This document shows positions 8,256 through 17,069 of a stretch of DNA of 64,000 bases, in pieces; the stretch's first letter is position 1; each line of letters begins with the position of its first letter. The DNA is taken from positions 372,001 to 436,000 of the forward strand of contig NZ_FRAY01000001.1 in the NCBI RefSeq assembly GCF_900142475.1, in the 5' to 3' direction. This DNA is from Fibrobacter sp. UWH4. Its GTDB lineage: Bacteria; Fibrobacterota; Fibrobacteria; Fibrobacterales; Fibrobacteraceae. The notes beneath the pieces were generated by a model, which did not search any database, had not been told where the DNA came from, and was given only the letters and a program-made list of their open reading frames with translations. Position numbers and translations under genes: made by a program.

Positions 8256-8888
8256 ATGCGGTATTTACTTCGTTTATTTGCGTTTGTTCTGTTTTTTGCT
8301 GTGATGCCGGTGATGTCGATGACCGCTGACGAGGCAATGGAAAAATCCAAGGCCTGGTTCAAGTCGGGCAAGGCGTGGGATCTCAGTTTCCGTGTGCAGG
8401 TGTTCTATGTGGATTCTCCGGAAATCGCTTCCCAGGACGGAAAGCTCCTGGTGGCCGAAGGGGATCGCTTTGTGCTGGAAATGGCGGGAATCAAGTTCTA
8501 TAGCGACGGGGAAAGCCTCTGGCAGCACAATGTGGAACAGAAACAGGTGCTGATTAAGGCGGTGGAAGACCTGTCCAGTTCGCTGCATCCGTCGGAACTC
8601 CTGTTCAAGTATTTGAATTGTAAGGCGAAGTCTATTTCTGAAGGTGAATTTGGCGGCGAAAAACTGTGGGTGCTCAAGCTGGATCCGTCCAAGTATGCGG
8701 GACAGTTTACCCAGATGGAAGTATGGCTCTCGAAAAAGGATTTCTCTCCGAAGCGTCTGTTTACCGTGGATCCGTCGGGAAACGGTTCCTGGTACAACAT
8801 CGTGAATCTTAAGGTGATGAAGAAGGTTTCGGCTGAAGATTTCAAGTATAAGCCAATTAAGGGTGTCGATGAAATCGACATGCGGTAA
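8256..8888 (+). CDS. LolA-like outer-membrane lipoprotein carrier protein
   Basis: A 210-residue protein with a signal peptide (cleavage near residue 22, after VMSMTA) followed by the single beta-sheet half-barrel pattern of the LolA family, which ferries lipoproteins through the periplasm. Supporting stretches are WDLSFRVQVFY, GKLLVAEGDRFVLEM, YSDGESLWQHN and KLDPSKYAGQFTQMEVWL. GGATGGAG precedes the ATG. It is followed after three bases by the propeller protein at 8892, so the genes 8256-12879 may form one operon. A paralogue with another cargo is possible. Confidence 0.75.
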   Translation: MRYLLRLFAFVLFFAVMPVMSMTADEAMEKSKAWFKSGKAWDLSFRVQVFYVDSPEIASQDGKLLVAEGDRFVLEMAGIKFYSDGESLWQHNVEQKQVLIKAVEDLSSSLHPSELLFKYLNCKAKSISEGEFGGEKLWVLKLDPSKYAGQFTQMEVWLSKKDFSPKRLFTVDPSGNGSWYNIVNLKVMKKVSAEDFKYKPIKGVDEIDMR

Positions 8889-8891
8889 TTT

Positions 8892-10523
8892 ATGAAGAAT
8901 AATTTGTTTGTAAAAAACTTGTGGGCGGCCTTGCTTGTCGGCCTGATAGCCTTGCCGGTAGGGGCGGCGGAAACGCTGTTCAGCAACTACGCCATGAATG
9001 TGACCGGCTCCGGAAAGAACGGGGAACTCTGGGTGTTTTCCCGTAGTGGAACCTATAGCGGCGTTACGCTTTTGAATCTGAATGCGGGATCGTCCGGTAT
9101 CCAGGTGAACGGTTCGAAACAGGGACAGGCATCCGATTCCATGACCGCGATGCAGGACGGAATCTACAGTGGAGTGCTGGCGGAACACCGTCGAATCTCG
9201 TCGGGGTATGCCGGTAAGATTGGTTACGTCCTTCCGATGTATGGCCTCAATGATGACGGCAACCATTTACTGCCTGCGGGATTTTTTTCGGTGCGCGGAA
9301 CAGAAGAAGTCCAGGAAAATCCCCTTGATGTTGATCATAGCTTGTTGCCCGAGGCTGTGGCCGAGGATTCGGCGATGTATTATGCCGTGAGTGGTTTTGC
9401 ATTCGATTCAACTAGTGGCCGGTTGTGGCTTGCGCGAGGCACGGCTGGTCTTGGCTTCTACGAAGAATTGAAAAGTGGAAAAAAACAGGGTATGTTCCAG
9501 TTGAACCTGAAGACGGGTGCGCTGGATACGGCCAAGGTCAACTATAAGTGGGACGCGAAGAACAATCCCCGCGTGCTCGATGTGAAGTTGCATCCCGAAA
9601 CGGGTGAACTCTGGATGGCGACCTCGAAGGGCTTGTGGAAACGTTCCTCGGAGGGCAAGATTTCGAAGGTCTCGACGAGTCTTGATACGTCTGCCCGCGT
9701 GACGGGGCTTTGGATGGGAGGAAATCCGCTGACGATTATTGCGGAAACGTCCTATATGCAGAAGGAGTCCATGAAAGGCGCGCTGTGGGTGCTTCGCAAA
9801 AATGCAAAGGATTTTGCCAAGGTCGATTTCTTGGATACGGCGGGAAAGCAACAAAAGAAGGACGTATATGACGATGGGGATTATACCGTCAGCGGTGTGG
9901 CTTTTATAGGCAAGGTGGCCTATGTCGCCGTGACATCAGGTGGATCGGTGAGTGGTTTTTTCAAGCTGGATTCTACGGGTGTTCGCGCCTGGGAAACCGA
10001 CGATGACGGCAAGAACAACTGGCTGTACGGCTTTGAAACGGGCGCGACGGACCGCGATGCGATTATCACCTCGATATGCTCTTTCCCGCTAGATACGAAA
10101 ACGGAGGGGTTAGCCCTTGCGACCTACGGGAACGGAATCTCGGTTTCGGCGGATTCGGGGAAAACCTGGACCACCATTCTGAACCGTGCCAAGCTGGGGG
10201 GCGATCTTGGAACAATCCGTATGGTTCCTTCGGTGATTACCTCGGGTGATGGGGACCAGTCCCTTGTTTCGTACAAGGTAAGTAAGGATTCTAAAATTAC
10301 GATTGACGTGTTCAGCTACGATATGAGAAAGATCCGCACGATTGTAAAGGATGCTCCCCGTAGTGCCGATAAATCACGAAGCACGAACCCCAAGGAAGAT
10401 TTCTGGGACGGTAAGGACAAGGCGGGTCGGCCCTGCACCATGGGCGTGTACTATGTGCGTGTCAAGGACAATCACGGCCATATCGGCTGGGGTAAGGTGA
10501 TGACCTTGGGAGGGCACAAGTGA
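8892..10523 (+). CDS. Secreted propeller-like protein with FlgD-type C-terminal domain
   Basis: A 543-residue exported protein (signal MKNNLFVKNLWAALLVGLIALPVGA). Residues 30-450 carry repeated strand patterns with GELWVFSRSG, GRLWLARGTAGLGFY and GELWMATSKGLWKR, which fit a two-component-regulator-like beta propeller. Residues ~455-540 resemble the FlgD Ig-like fold (FWDGKDKAGRPCTMGVYYVRV) often found at the end of type IX-secreted or cell-surface proteins. Its stop overlaps the following PorV-like gene. Together with LolA-like and PorV-like neighbours this suggests envelope or secretion work; the exact role is unknown. Confidence 0.7.
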   Translation: MKNNLFVKNLWAALLVGLIALPVGAAETLFSNYAMNVTGSGKNGELWVFSRSGTYSGVTLLNLNAGSSGIQVNGSKQGQASDSMTAMQDGIYSGVLAEHRRISSGYAGKIGYVLPMYGLNDDGNHLLPAGFFSVRGTEEVQENPLDVDHSLLPEAVAEDSAMYYAVSGFAFDSTSGRLWLARGTAGLGFYEELKSGKKQGMFQLNLKTGALDTAKVNYKWDAKNNPRVLDVKLHPETGELWMATSKGLWKRSSEGKISKVSTSLDTSARVTGLWMGGNPLTIIAETSYMQKESMKGALWVLRKNAKDFAKVDFLDTAGKQQKKDVYDDGDYTVSGVAFIGKVAYVAVTSGGSVSGFFKLDSTGVRAWETDDDGKNNWLYGFETGATDRDAIITSICSFPLDTKTEGLALATYGNGISVSADSGKTWTTILNRAKLGGDLGTIRMVPSVITSGDGDQSLVSYKVSKDSKITIDVFSYDMRKIRTIVKDAPRSADKSRSTNPKEDFWDGKDKAGRPCTMGVYYVRVKDNHGHIGWGKVMTLGGHK

Positions 10524-11671
10524 TGATGCTTAGACGAAAGACGAAAGACGAAAGACGAGAGAGTGTCATCCTGAGCTATACGAAACTAAGAACTTTAGTT
10601 CTCAAGTTGAGTTATCCTCTTTGGGGAAAGCGAAGCGCGTCGAAGGATCTAGGTCTTATATTCGTAATGCTTTTGCTTTTAACGGCATCGGCGGTTGCGG
10701 GAAAAAAGGCGACGCTAGGCAGCTTTGACGGCTTTGTGGAACGTATGGGTGCGGGTACTCGCGAACTGGGCCGTGGCAATACGGGTTCTGCGGATACGGC
10801 GTCGATGCCCGCTGCCTACTGGAATCCGGCAATCCTTGGCTTCCGTCAGGATTTTGGATATTCGCTAAGTGCCGAAAAACGCGACCTGGATCGTATGGGC
10901 GGTTCGCTGGGTCTGGAATCGCCTGTGGGAAAGCGCATGGGTGTCGGCTTTGCGATGCTTTACCGCGGCGACCTTGCCTTTGACGTGATTAACGAAGATG
11001 ACGAAACGATGGGAACCGCGACTCCCTACTTTACCATGATGTATCTCGGCTTTGCCTATCGAGTCACGCGCCGCGATGCGTTCGGCCTGTCGCTTTCGAT
11101 GAGCTACGACAATATGGATATTGCGGAATATTACGACGGTGTAGAACTGGTCGATGATTACCGCAGTCCCGTGACTCTTAACCTCAGCTGGCTTAGACAG
11201 TGGAACGAACAGTGGTCTACGTCGGTGGTCATCCGTAATTTGAGCTTTAGTAAGAACTTGTCTGCAAAATGGAGCAAGAATACCAGTACCGACAATTCCG
11301 TGGCAAGCACCGATGGCGTACGTCCGAAGGTTTTGCAGATTGGCTTGGGGTATCGTTCCAGGGTTATGGGGAAACCTGTTTACGCCTGGATGGAAGCGAT
11401 TGACTACCAGGTGGCCGATACCTTACTTGCTTTTGATCCTGATTTGCATGTGTGGACGGGCCGCGTCGGTTTTGAGTGTGAAATCATTCCTGACGGCACG
11501 CTCCGTCTGGGCATGGATGATTTGGACTGGACGGTGGGTGCCGGCTACAAGTTCCGGATTCGTATCGGAAAGAAGAAGTATCCGTTTGATGTGAACTACG
11601 CCTTGATTTATGAATCGGAAGCGGGGCTGTGGACGCCGCTTAGCTTTGGTCTCCGGGGCTATATTCCGTGA
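10523..11671 (+). CDS. PorV/UPF0164-like outer-membrane barrel, N terminus altered by a repeat
   Basis: The mature part (GTRELGRGNTGSADTASMPAAYWNPAI, split here for length as GTRELGRGNTGS and ASMPAAYWNPAIL) matches the PorV/PorQ-like barrel family, components of type IX secretion. The frame opens at ATG 10523 with AGGG upstream, overlapping the previous stop. However, 10530-10650 is a microrepeat plus a dispersed repeat that encodes a low-complexity stretch before the signal-like LGLIFVMLLLLTASAVAG. An internal ATG at 10667 may be the working start. The last bases overlap the GTG of recF. Confidence 0.75.
   Translation: MMLRRKTKDERRESVILSYTKLRTLVLKLSYPLWGKRSASKDLGLIFVMLLLLTASAVAGKKATLGSFDGFVERMGAGTRELGRGNTGSADTASMPAAYWNPAILGFRQDFGYSLSAEKRDLDRMGGSLGLESPVGKRMGVGFAMLYRGDLAFDVINEDDETMGTATPYFTMMYLGFAYRVTRRDAFGLSLSMSYDNMDIAEYYDGVELVDDYRSPVTLNLSWLRQWNEQWSTSVVIRNLSFSKNLSAKWSKNTSTDNSVASTDGVRPKVLQIGLGYRSRVMGKPVYAWMEAIDYQVADTLLAFDPDLHVWTGRVGFECEIIPDGTLRLGMDDLDWTVGAGYKFRIRIGKKKYPFDVNYALIYESEAGLWTPLSFGLRGYIP
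10530..10650. repeat. Microrepeat plus dispersed repeat inside a reading frame
   Basis: AGACGAAAGACGA units (10530-10563) are followed by a copy of the GTCATCCTGAGC...GTCGAAGGATC repeat (10564-10650). Both are read in frame at the start of the PorV-like gene without a stop. The inner AACTAAGAACTTTAGTT is itself an inverted repeat. Confidence 0.75.
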
Positions 11672-12879
11672 TTTCCAAAATCTATATAGAAGGCGTGCGC
11701 AGCCTATCCGGGTTTGAACAGGAGTTTGGGCCCGGAATTACGGTCGTTCATGGGCCGAACGGTTGCGGCAAAACTTCGATACTGGAATCGGTCCATTTGC
11801 TGGCCCAGGGATTTTCATTCAGGGCAAGAGACTTGAAAGAACTGATCGCCTGGAACGGCGATGAGTTCCTGCTGCGGGCGACCTTTGAGGATTCGGGGCG
11901 GACGACGGCGCGCGCGATTCGCGTGGGCCGTCGCAGTTGCGATGTCCGGGAGAATGGCGAGAACTTGAAATCGGCGGCGGCGCTCTTCGGAAGTCTGCCT
12001 GCAGTCGTGATGCAGCCGTCTGATATAGAACTCTTGCGTGGGGCGCCCGATGTGCGGCGCCGGTGGCTGAACGAAATTCTCTGTTTCCGTTCGAAGGCGA
12101 ATGCCTCTTTGCTGCGTCGGTACGGTCGCGTGCTGCAACAGCGCAATAAGTGGCTCAGGGATTTCAAGCGCGGGGGTGGAATGGCGCCCTTGGGCGGCGA
12201 GGAACTCTTTGGAATCTTGACTGAACAGCTGATTGACCTGGGGGCGAAATTATGGGCAGCCCGACTTTCGCTATCGAAAGAAATTTCTCCGATTATCACG
12301 GGGTACTACCGTAAGCTTTCGGGGGGAGTCGACGAAATTACCTGCGCCTACAAGAGTTCGATTCTGAAGGAACTCGATGCGCTTGACGGAGCGGAATTTT
12401 TGGATGATGCGGAACTGGACAAGGTCGCCGCGGAGCCCTCGGCGCCGTACAATGTCTCGGGTGATGATTCAGGAATGTCCGACGACGGTTCGGTTGACGA
12501 GGACGCCTTGCGGACTGCTTTTAGTCGAAAACTCCGCAGCTTGGAAATTGCGGAACGCTCTTTCGGCGGTACGCTTGCCGGTCCGCACCGCGATGATCTG
12601 GGAATCTGCATTGGCGGATCCGAAATGCGTTCTTCGGGATCGCAGGGGCAGTGCCGTTGTGCGGCGATCGCGATGCGCTTTGCTGCGGTTGATGTGGCGA
12701 GCCGTTTCCTTAGTAAGCCGATTCTCTTGCTCGATGATATTTTTGCCGAACTCGACGTGAAGCGTCGCGATGCGGTGGCGTCGCTCATTCGCGAAAAGGC
12801 TTGCCAGGTGATTATCGCGACTCCACAGCTGGAAGAATTGCCGTTTACCGCAGAAGCTAGTATAGAGCTTAGAGTTTAG
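11668..12879 (+). CDS. recF: DNA replication/repair protein RecF
   Basis: A 403-residue SMC-like ATPase that binds gapped DNA and helps load RecA in the RecFOR pathway. Walker A is GPNGCGKT at residues 29-36, the signature-like GSQGQCRCAAIA lies near residue 328, and Walker B is ILLLDDIFAELD near residue 350. The start is GTG, overlapping the TGA of the PorV-like gene. Residues ~255-275 hold an acidic insertion (SGDDSGMSDDGSVDED) not usual in RecF. dnaA, dnaN and gyrB are not next to it in this window. Confidence 0.93.
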   Translation: MISKIYIEGVRSLSGFEQEFGPGITVVHGPNGCGKTSILESVHLLAQGFSFRARDLKELIAWNGDEFLLRATFEDSGRTTARAIRVGRRSCDVRENGENLKSAAALFGSLPAVVMQPSDIELLRGAPDVRRRWLNEILCFRSKANASLLRRYGRVLQQRNKWLRDFKRGGGMAPLGGEELFGILTEQLIDLGAKLWAARLSLSKEISPIITGYYRKLSGGVDEITCAYKSSILKELDALDGAEFLDDAELDKVAAEPSAPYNVSGDDSGMSDDGSVDEDALRTAFSRKLRSLEIAERSFGGTLAGPHRDDLGICIGGSEMRSSGSQGQCRCAAIAMRFAAVDVASRFLSKPILLLDDIFAELDVKRRDAVASLIREKACQVIIATPQLEELPFTAEASIELRV

Positions 12880-12925
12880 AACTTAGAATTTACCGTTAGC
12901 TACCTTTAGGCGGGAGCTTAGAACT
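12866..12925. repeat. TTAGAACTTAG short-repeat element
   Basis: Overlapping the end of recF, short near-repeats (GAGCTTAGAGTTTAGAACTT, GGAGCTTAGAACTTGG) flank GTTAGCTACCTTTAGGC. It resembles the other short-repeat families in the window in style but not in sequence. Confidence 0.45.
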
Positions 12926-12944
12926 TGGTAACGGAATAAATGAA

Positions 12945-12963
12945 GAGCCGCCAAAGGCGGCTC
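12945..12963. terminator. Hairpin between convergent recF and mscL
   Basis: GAGCCGCC, AAA, GGCGGCTC is a perfect 8-bp stem between two facing genes. There is no long T run, so termination is likely but not certain. Confidence 0.6.
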
Positions 12964-13012
12964 TCTAGGCTCTACCAATTAAGTTCTGGTAACTACGGCG
13001 TTGCCGTGTAAA

Positions 13013-13456
13013 TTACTTCTTCAGCAAGTCGCGGATTTCGGTGAGGAGCTTTTCTTCGGCGCTCGGTTCAGGAGGTGCCGGAGGAGCGGCCGGGGCTTCT
13101 GCTTCCTGCTTACGCATGTTCTGCATGAAGCCGAGGAACTTCTTCATCACGAGGAACACCACGATAGCGACGATGAGGAAGTCGACGATTCCACCGATGA
13201 AGTTGCCGTAGGGGATTTCTACGCCGGCAGCAGTGGTGTAGGAAAGTGACTTAAGGCCTTCGCCAGCATCTTTACCGCCAGCCATGGCGATGATTGCCGT
13301 AACGCCCGGCATCACGATGTCGTTCACGAAGGAGGTCACGATTTTACCGAATGCACCACCGATGATCACACCGATGGCCATATCGACGATGTTGCCCTTG
13401 AATGCGAAGGCCTTGAACTCTTCGAGAAGGGACGTTGCTTTACCTTTAATACCCAT
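13013..13456 (-). CDS. mscL: Large-conductance mechanosensitive channel
   Basis: A 147-residue inner-membrane channel that opens under membrane tension during hypo-osmotic shock. It shows the N-terminal amphipathic helix (SLLEEFKAFAFKGN), TM1 with VDMAIGVIIGGAFGKIV, the loop, TM2 (GGIVDFLIVAIVVFLVMKKF) and a C-terminal helix after an Ala/Pro linker (EKLLTEIRDLLKK). An upstream extension of the frame to 13513 is rejected because AAAGGAA stands seven bases before ATG 13456 and family proteins begin here. Single gene. Confidence 0.95.
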   Translation of the reverse strand: MGIKGKATSLLEEFKAFAFKGNIVDMAIGVIIGGAFGKIVTSFVNDIVMPGVTAIIAMAGGKDAGEGLKSLSYTTAAGVEIPYGNFIGGIVDFLIVAIVVFLVMKKFLGFMQNMRKQEAEAPAAPPAPPEPSAEEKLLTEIRDLLKK

Positions 13457-13538
13457 ATTGGTTCCTTTTGTTGAAGTTAAGATAAAAATATGTTTAAAAT
13501 ATCGCTTTGGCAAGAGGGTTTTCTAAATTTGAGTTGTT

Positions 13539-14408
13539 ATGTCGTGGTTTATTCTAGCCCTTTTATCAGCATTTTTCTTGGGTTGTTATGACCTCGCCAA
13601 GAAAAAATCGGTGCAGGACAACGCCGTCCGCGTGACTCTTTTTTTCTGTAGCGCCTTTTATGCTCTTTTCATGAGCCCGCTTTTGCTGACGGGGCATTGC
13701 GAAAGTCTGCCTCTGCAGAGCCATGTCTACCTGTTCGGCAAGGCAGCCATTGTGGGGGGCAGCTGGATTTTGACCTACAACGCCCTGGCGCACCTTCCCT
13801 TGAGTATCGCGACCACGATTCGAGCGCTTGCTCCCGTATTTACGATTTTTATCGCGGTAACCTTTATGGGGGAACGTCCGTTTGCGCTCCAGTGGATAGG
13901 TGTCGCCATCTGCATTTGCTCCTATGTGGGACTCAGCCTTGCCGGCCGTAAAGAAATGGGGCATTTTTTCAGCAACGGTTGGGTGATTTGCATGGTGCTG
14001 GGGACCATTCTTGCGGCATGCAGCGGCGTGTACGACAAGTTTATCCTGCAGCGCATGAATTTTGACCCGCTTACGGTACAGGTGTGGTTCAGCATTTATA
14101 TGGCCCTCTGGCAGTTCGTGATTTGCGCCGTGACATGGTTCCCGACGCGGCACAAGACGACTCCGTTTCAGTTCCGTTGGACCATGCTTCTGGTCGCTAT
14201 CCTCCTGATTGTGGCGGATCGATGCTATTTCGTGGCGGTGAGCGACCAGGATGCCTTGATTTCGATTATTACGGTGTTCCGCCGCTCCAGCGTGCTGATT
14301 TCGTTCTTTGCGGGTTTACTACTTTTCAAGGAGCGCAAGAGCAAGATGAAATTTGTCGCCCTGCTCGGCGTGATTCTGGGTATCTGCCTGATTGCTTTAG
14401 GAAAATAG
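13539..14408 (+). CDS. EamA/DMT-family transporter
   Basis: A 289-residue inner-membrane protein with about ten hydrophobic segments in two EamA repeats. The first ends near GERPFALQWIGVAICICSYVGL and the second near FKERKSKMKFVALLGVILGI, each with the family's glutamate-containing turn. These carriers export or import small metabolites such as amino acids or sugars. The substrate cannot be told. The stop codon touches the start of coaE, so the two are co-transcribed. Confidence 0.85.
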   Translation: MSWFILALLSAFFLGCYDLAKKKSVQDNAVRVTLFFCSAFYALFMSPLLLTGHCESLPLQSHVYLFGKAAIVGGSWILTYNALAHLPLSIATTIRALAPVFTIFIAVTFMGERPFALQWIGVAICICSYVGLSLAGRKEMGHFFSNGWVICMVLGTILAACSGVYDKFILQRMNFDPLTVQVWFSIYMALWQFVICAVTWFPTRHKTTPFQFRWTMLLVAILLIVADRCYFVAVSDQDALISIITVFRRSSVLISFFAGLLLFKERKSKMKFVALLGVILGICLIALGK

Positions 14409-14975
14409 ATGATCGGTATTACGGGATCCATAGGTGCGGGAAAGTCTCTTGTAGGTCGACTTCTGCGAGACCGCAAAATTCGCGTCATAGATGCGGATGT
14501 GGCCGTGCATCATCTCTATCGTGACGATGCCGGATTGCGCACGGCTATTGCCGATGCTTTTGGAGCGGACATGCTTACCGAAAAGGGAATCTGCCGTAGC
14601 CGAATGGCTGACTTGATTTTTAAGGATCCTTCTGCGAGGGCGAAACTTGAATCGCTTGTGTATCCGGTATTGACAAGGTTCCTGCTCCGAGCGAATCCCG
14701 CCTTTGTTGAAGCGGCCTTGTTTGAAAATGTTCCCGAATTGGTCAAAAAACTCGAGGCTATCTGGGTTGTAACGGCATCTGAAGAGGTTCGCCTGAAGCG
14801 TTTGATTGAAAATCGTGGATTCAGCGAAGAAGATGCTCGCCGTCGCATTGAATTGCAGCGCCCGCGGGATTCCGAAGAATTTTGGCGTAGGTTATTCCCG
14901 AATACTCCGGTTAAATTTATTGACAATTCTAGCGACGAATCTGCGTTGCGGAACACGGTTGTCGCTTTGCTGTAG
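14409..14975 (+). CDS. coaE: Dephospho-CoA kinase
   Basis: A 188-residue P-loop kinase that phosphorylates the 3'-hydroxyl of dephospho-CoA, the last step of CoA synthesis. The P-loop is GSIGAGKS at residues 6-13; IDADVAVHHL and RLIENRGFSEEDARRRIELQ (lid region) are typical. The ATG follows the transporter stop directly. The protein is a little shorter than most CoaE, ending soon after FIDNSSDESALR. A terminator hairpin follows at 15004. Confidence 0.9.
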   Translation: MIGITGSIGAGKSLVGRLLRDRKIRVIDADVAVHHLYRDDAGLRTAIADAFGADMLTEKGICRSRMADLIFKDPSARAKLESLVYPVLTRFLLRANPAFVEAALFENVPELVKKLEAIWVVTASEEVRLKRLIENRGFSEEDARRRIELQRPRDSEEFWRRLFPNTPVKFIDNSSDESALRNTVVALL

Positions 14976-15003
14976 GGATTCCTGAAATTTTGAGATGACA
15001 ATA

Positions 15004-15025
15004 CAGCCCCTGAAACCAGGGGCTG
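15004..15025. terminator. Bidirectional hairpin terminator
   Basis: CAGCCCCTG, AAAC, CAGGGGCTG is a perfect 9-bp stem between facing coaE and the GH9 gene. T-rich bases on each side are weak. Confidence 0.65.
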
Positions 15026-15069
15026 CATTGAGTGTTTAGGAGGGAGTGTTTTAGGAGTTACTTTAACGA

Positions 15070-16971
15070 TTAGCGGATACGCTTGCCGCCGATGTTGAAA
15101 TACTGAACCTTTCCTTCGCGGTTTGTCTTCTGGACCTGGACTGCGCCGTTACGGATGACAAGCTTGCTCCCGGCGGAAACCTGCTTTTGGAGGTTTCTTG
15201 TAGCCTTGATTCCTTCGACTTCCAGGAACTTGGCCGGAACGGTCGTGATATCGTAGGTCTTGCCGGTGGTGTAAATTGCCTGCAGGCTGCCGATGACATA
15301 GGCAAAGGGTGCATTCCAGTTGATAGCCACTTCGTTGGTGGCGTAGCTACAGCTGTTGTCGTAGTAAGATTTGGCGACAGCATCCATTTGGACAAATTTC
15401 TTTGCGCAGTCGTTGGCCGTGTAGTTTGGACCACCAACGAGCATGCCGGGGACAGGTTCGTCGATTCCGTCTGCCTGGCTTGGGCGGTGGTGCGGATTCT
15501 TGGCCGAGTTGACGCCGTAACCGGTGAGATAGGAAATATCGAGCGGGTTGCGTCCCAGGATGTAGTCAATAATGGCCGTAGCGGCGTTCAGGTACTTTTC
15601 TTCTTTGGAAAGAATGTAGGCGTGGATCAAGATCATGCCCTTGTTGGCGGCGAAACTATTGGAACCCCAGTTGAAGTCATTTTCCAGAAGCGGAACTCCG
15701 TAGCCGTTATTTTCCAAAGACAAGACGATACTGTCGGCGAGGGTGAAAATGCATGCCCTGGCGGAATCCAGAATGTCCATGTCGAAAATTTCGGGATTCG
15801 TTGCGATGGTGAAGGCGGCCAGGGCGTAGGTGGTCTGCCAGCTTTGCAGTTTCCAACGGAACTTCTTGAAGGGGTATTTTGTGAAAACTTCGGTGAAAAC
15901 GGGATTCTTGGAAATTCTGTAAAGTTCTGCATTTGCCCAGATTTCTTCATCGATCGGATAACCGTCGATATAGGTTCCCGTGTTGACTCCGGCGGGCTGC
16001 TCAAAGTAGGCAGCTTCATTATGCATGGCCCACCATCTGGCCTTGGAGGCGGCGGTCGCGCACTTTATTGCGAACTCTTCGTCGTAGGGGGAATAGATTT
16101 CTGCGGCGAGAGCGGCGACCGCGGCAAGGTTCCAGGATGCCGTAACGGACTTACCGATGGCATATCGTGCAGCGACATCCTTTTCGGGCATAACCGTTCC
16201 GCTGAACTTCAGGGTGGTCAGCTTGTGGAATACACCGCCGTCAGTAGGGTCCTGCATGGTGAGCATCCATTCCAGGTTCCAACGAATTTCGTCCAAGATA
16301 TCGGGGACGGTATTCTTGCTTTCGGGAATGTTCAAGTTGAGCTTATCGAAGTATTCCTTGTTCTGCTGGTAAAGCTGGAGCAGGGTATAGGTCGAAATGC
16401 CGGAATTGACGATATATTTTCCATAATCACCGGCGTCATACCAACCCTTGGCGCCGTTGAAAGTGGAGTCGGAATTTTCAATTCCCGTGGAAGAATGGTA
16501 TTTTACGGCCGTATCAGGGTGACCTGCGGCACGGGCGTAGATGCCGGCATATTCTTCGGTGAGTTCGATGGAGGCGCGCTGGAAGTAGAAGAACTTGAGT
16601 GAAGCCTTTGCAGCATCTTCAAGGGCGTCATCGGCGATGATGATGGGGTGACCGATCTTTTCGTCTCCGATGAAAGCCTGGTAGGTGCCTGCCGTCTGGA
16701 TTTCAGAAAAATCGACGAGCGAAGCGGCGGTATCGCCGGCGGGAAGCCAGGTTTCTGCCTTAGGTGCCGTTACCTTGAGGACTTCTTTACCATCGGAATC
16801 CTTGAAGGAAATTTCCTTGTCTTCGGCTCCGATGACAGCCATTTGCTTTTGACCTTTGGTGAGGTAGCCCACTTGGTTTTGGTAAGCAGTGGCTGCAAAT
16901 AAGCCTGTAGCGGTGAATGCCGTTACGGCCAGTGCCGAGGCTAATGCGGAGTGGATTTTCTTGAGTCCCAT
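15070..16971 (-). CDS. GH9 cellulase with CelD-like Ig domain and basic C-terminal tail
   Basis: A 633-residue secreted endoglucanase acting on beta-1,4-glucan. Order: signal peptide (to about residue 27), N-terminal Ig-like domain (28-110), then the GH9 (alpha/alpha)6 barrel. The catalytic base pair lies in GWYDAGDYGKY (D179, D182) and the acid in TNEVAINWNAPF (E547). HHRPSQADG is the family histidine motif. The last ~70 residues (VIRNGAVQVQKTNREGKV, ending GGKRIR) form the basic tail seen on Fibrobacter secreted enzymes and probably serve sorting. Single gene. Confidence 0.92.
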   Translation of the reverse strand: MGLKKIHSALASALAVTAFTATGLFAATAYQNQVGYLTKGQKQMAVIGAEDKEISFKDSDGKEVLKVTAPKAETWLPAGDTAASLVDFSEIQTAGTYQAFIGDEKIGHPIIIADDALEDAAKASLKFFYFQRASIELTEEYAGIYARAAGHPDTAVKYHSSTGIENSDSTFNGAKGWYDAGDYGKYIVNSGISTYTLLQLYQQNKEYFDKLNLNIPESKNTVPDILDEIRWNLEWMLTMQDPTDGGVFHKLTTLKFSGTVMPEKDVAARYAIGKSVTASWNLAAVAALAAEIYSPYDEEFAIKCATAASKARWWAMHNEAAYFEQPAGVNTGTYIDGYPIDEEIWANAELYRISKNPVFTEVFTKYPFKKFRWKLQSWQTTYALAAFTIATNPEIFDMDILDSARACIFTLADSIVLSLENNGYGVPLLENDFNWGSNSFAANKGMILIHAYILSKEEKYLNAATAIIDYILGRNPLDISYLTGYGVNSAKNPHHRPSQADGIDEPVPGMLVGGPNYTANDCAKKFVQMDAVAKSYYDNSCSYATNEVAINWNAPFAYVIGSLQAIYTTGKTYDITTVPAKFLEVEGIKATRNLQKQVSAGSKLVIRNGAVQVQKTNREGKVQYFNIGGKRIR

Positions 16972-17069
16972 ACGACCATCCTTTTGTTTTTGTTTTAAAT
17001 TTAAACCTTTTATTTGGGGATAGGTAGGGGGCTGTTAGTAGAAAGTGGTTACACCTGAAAACTACTCCT

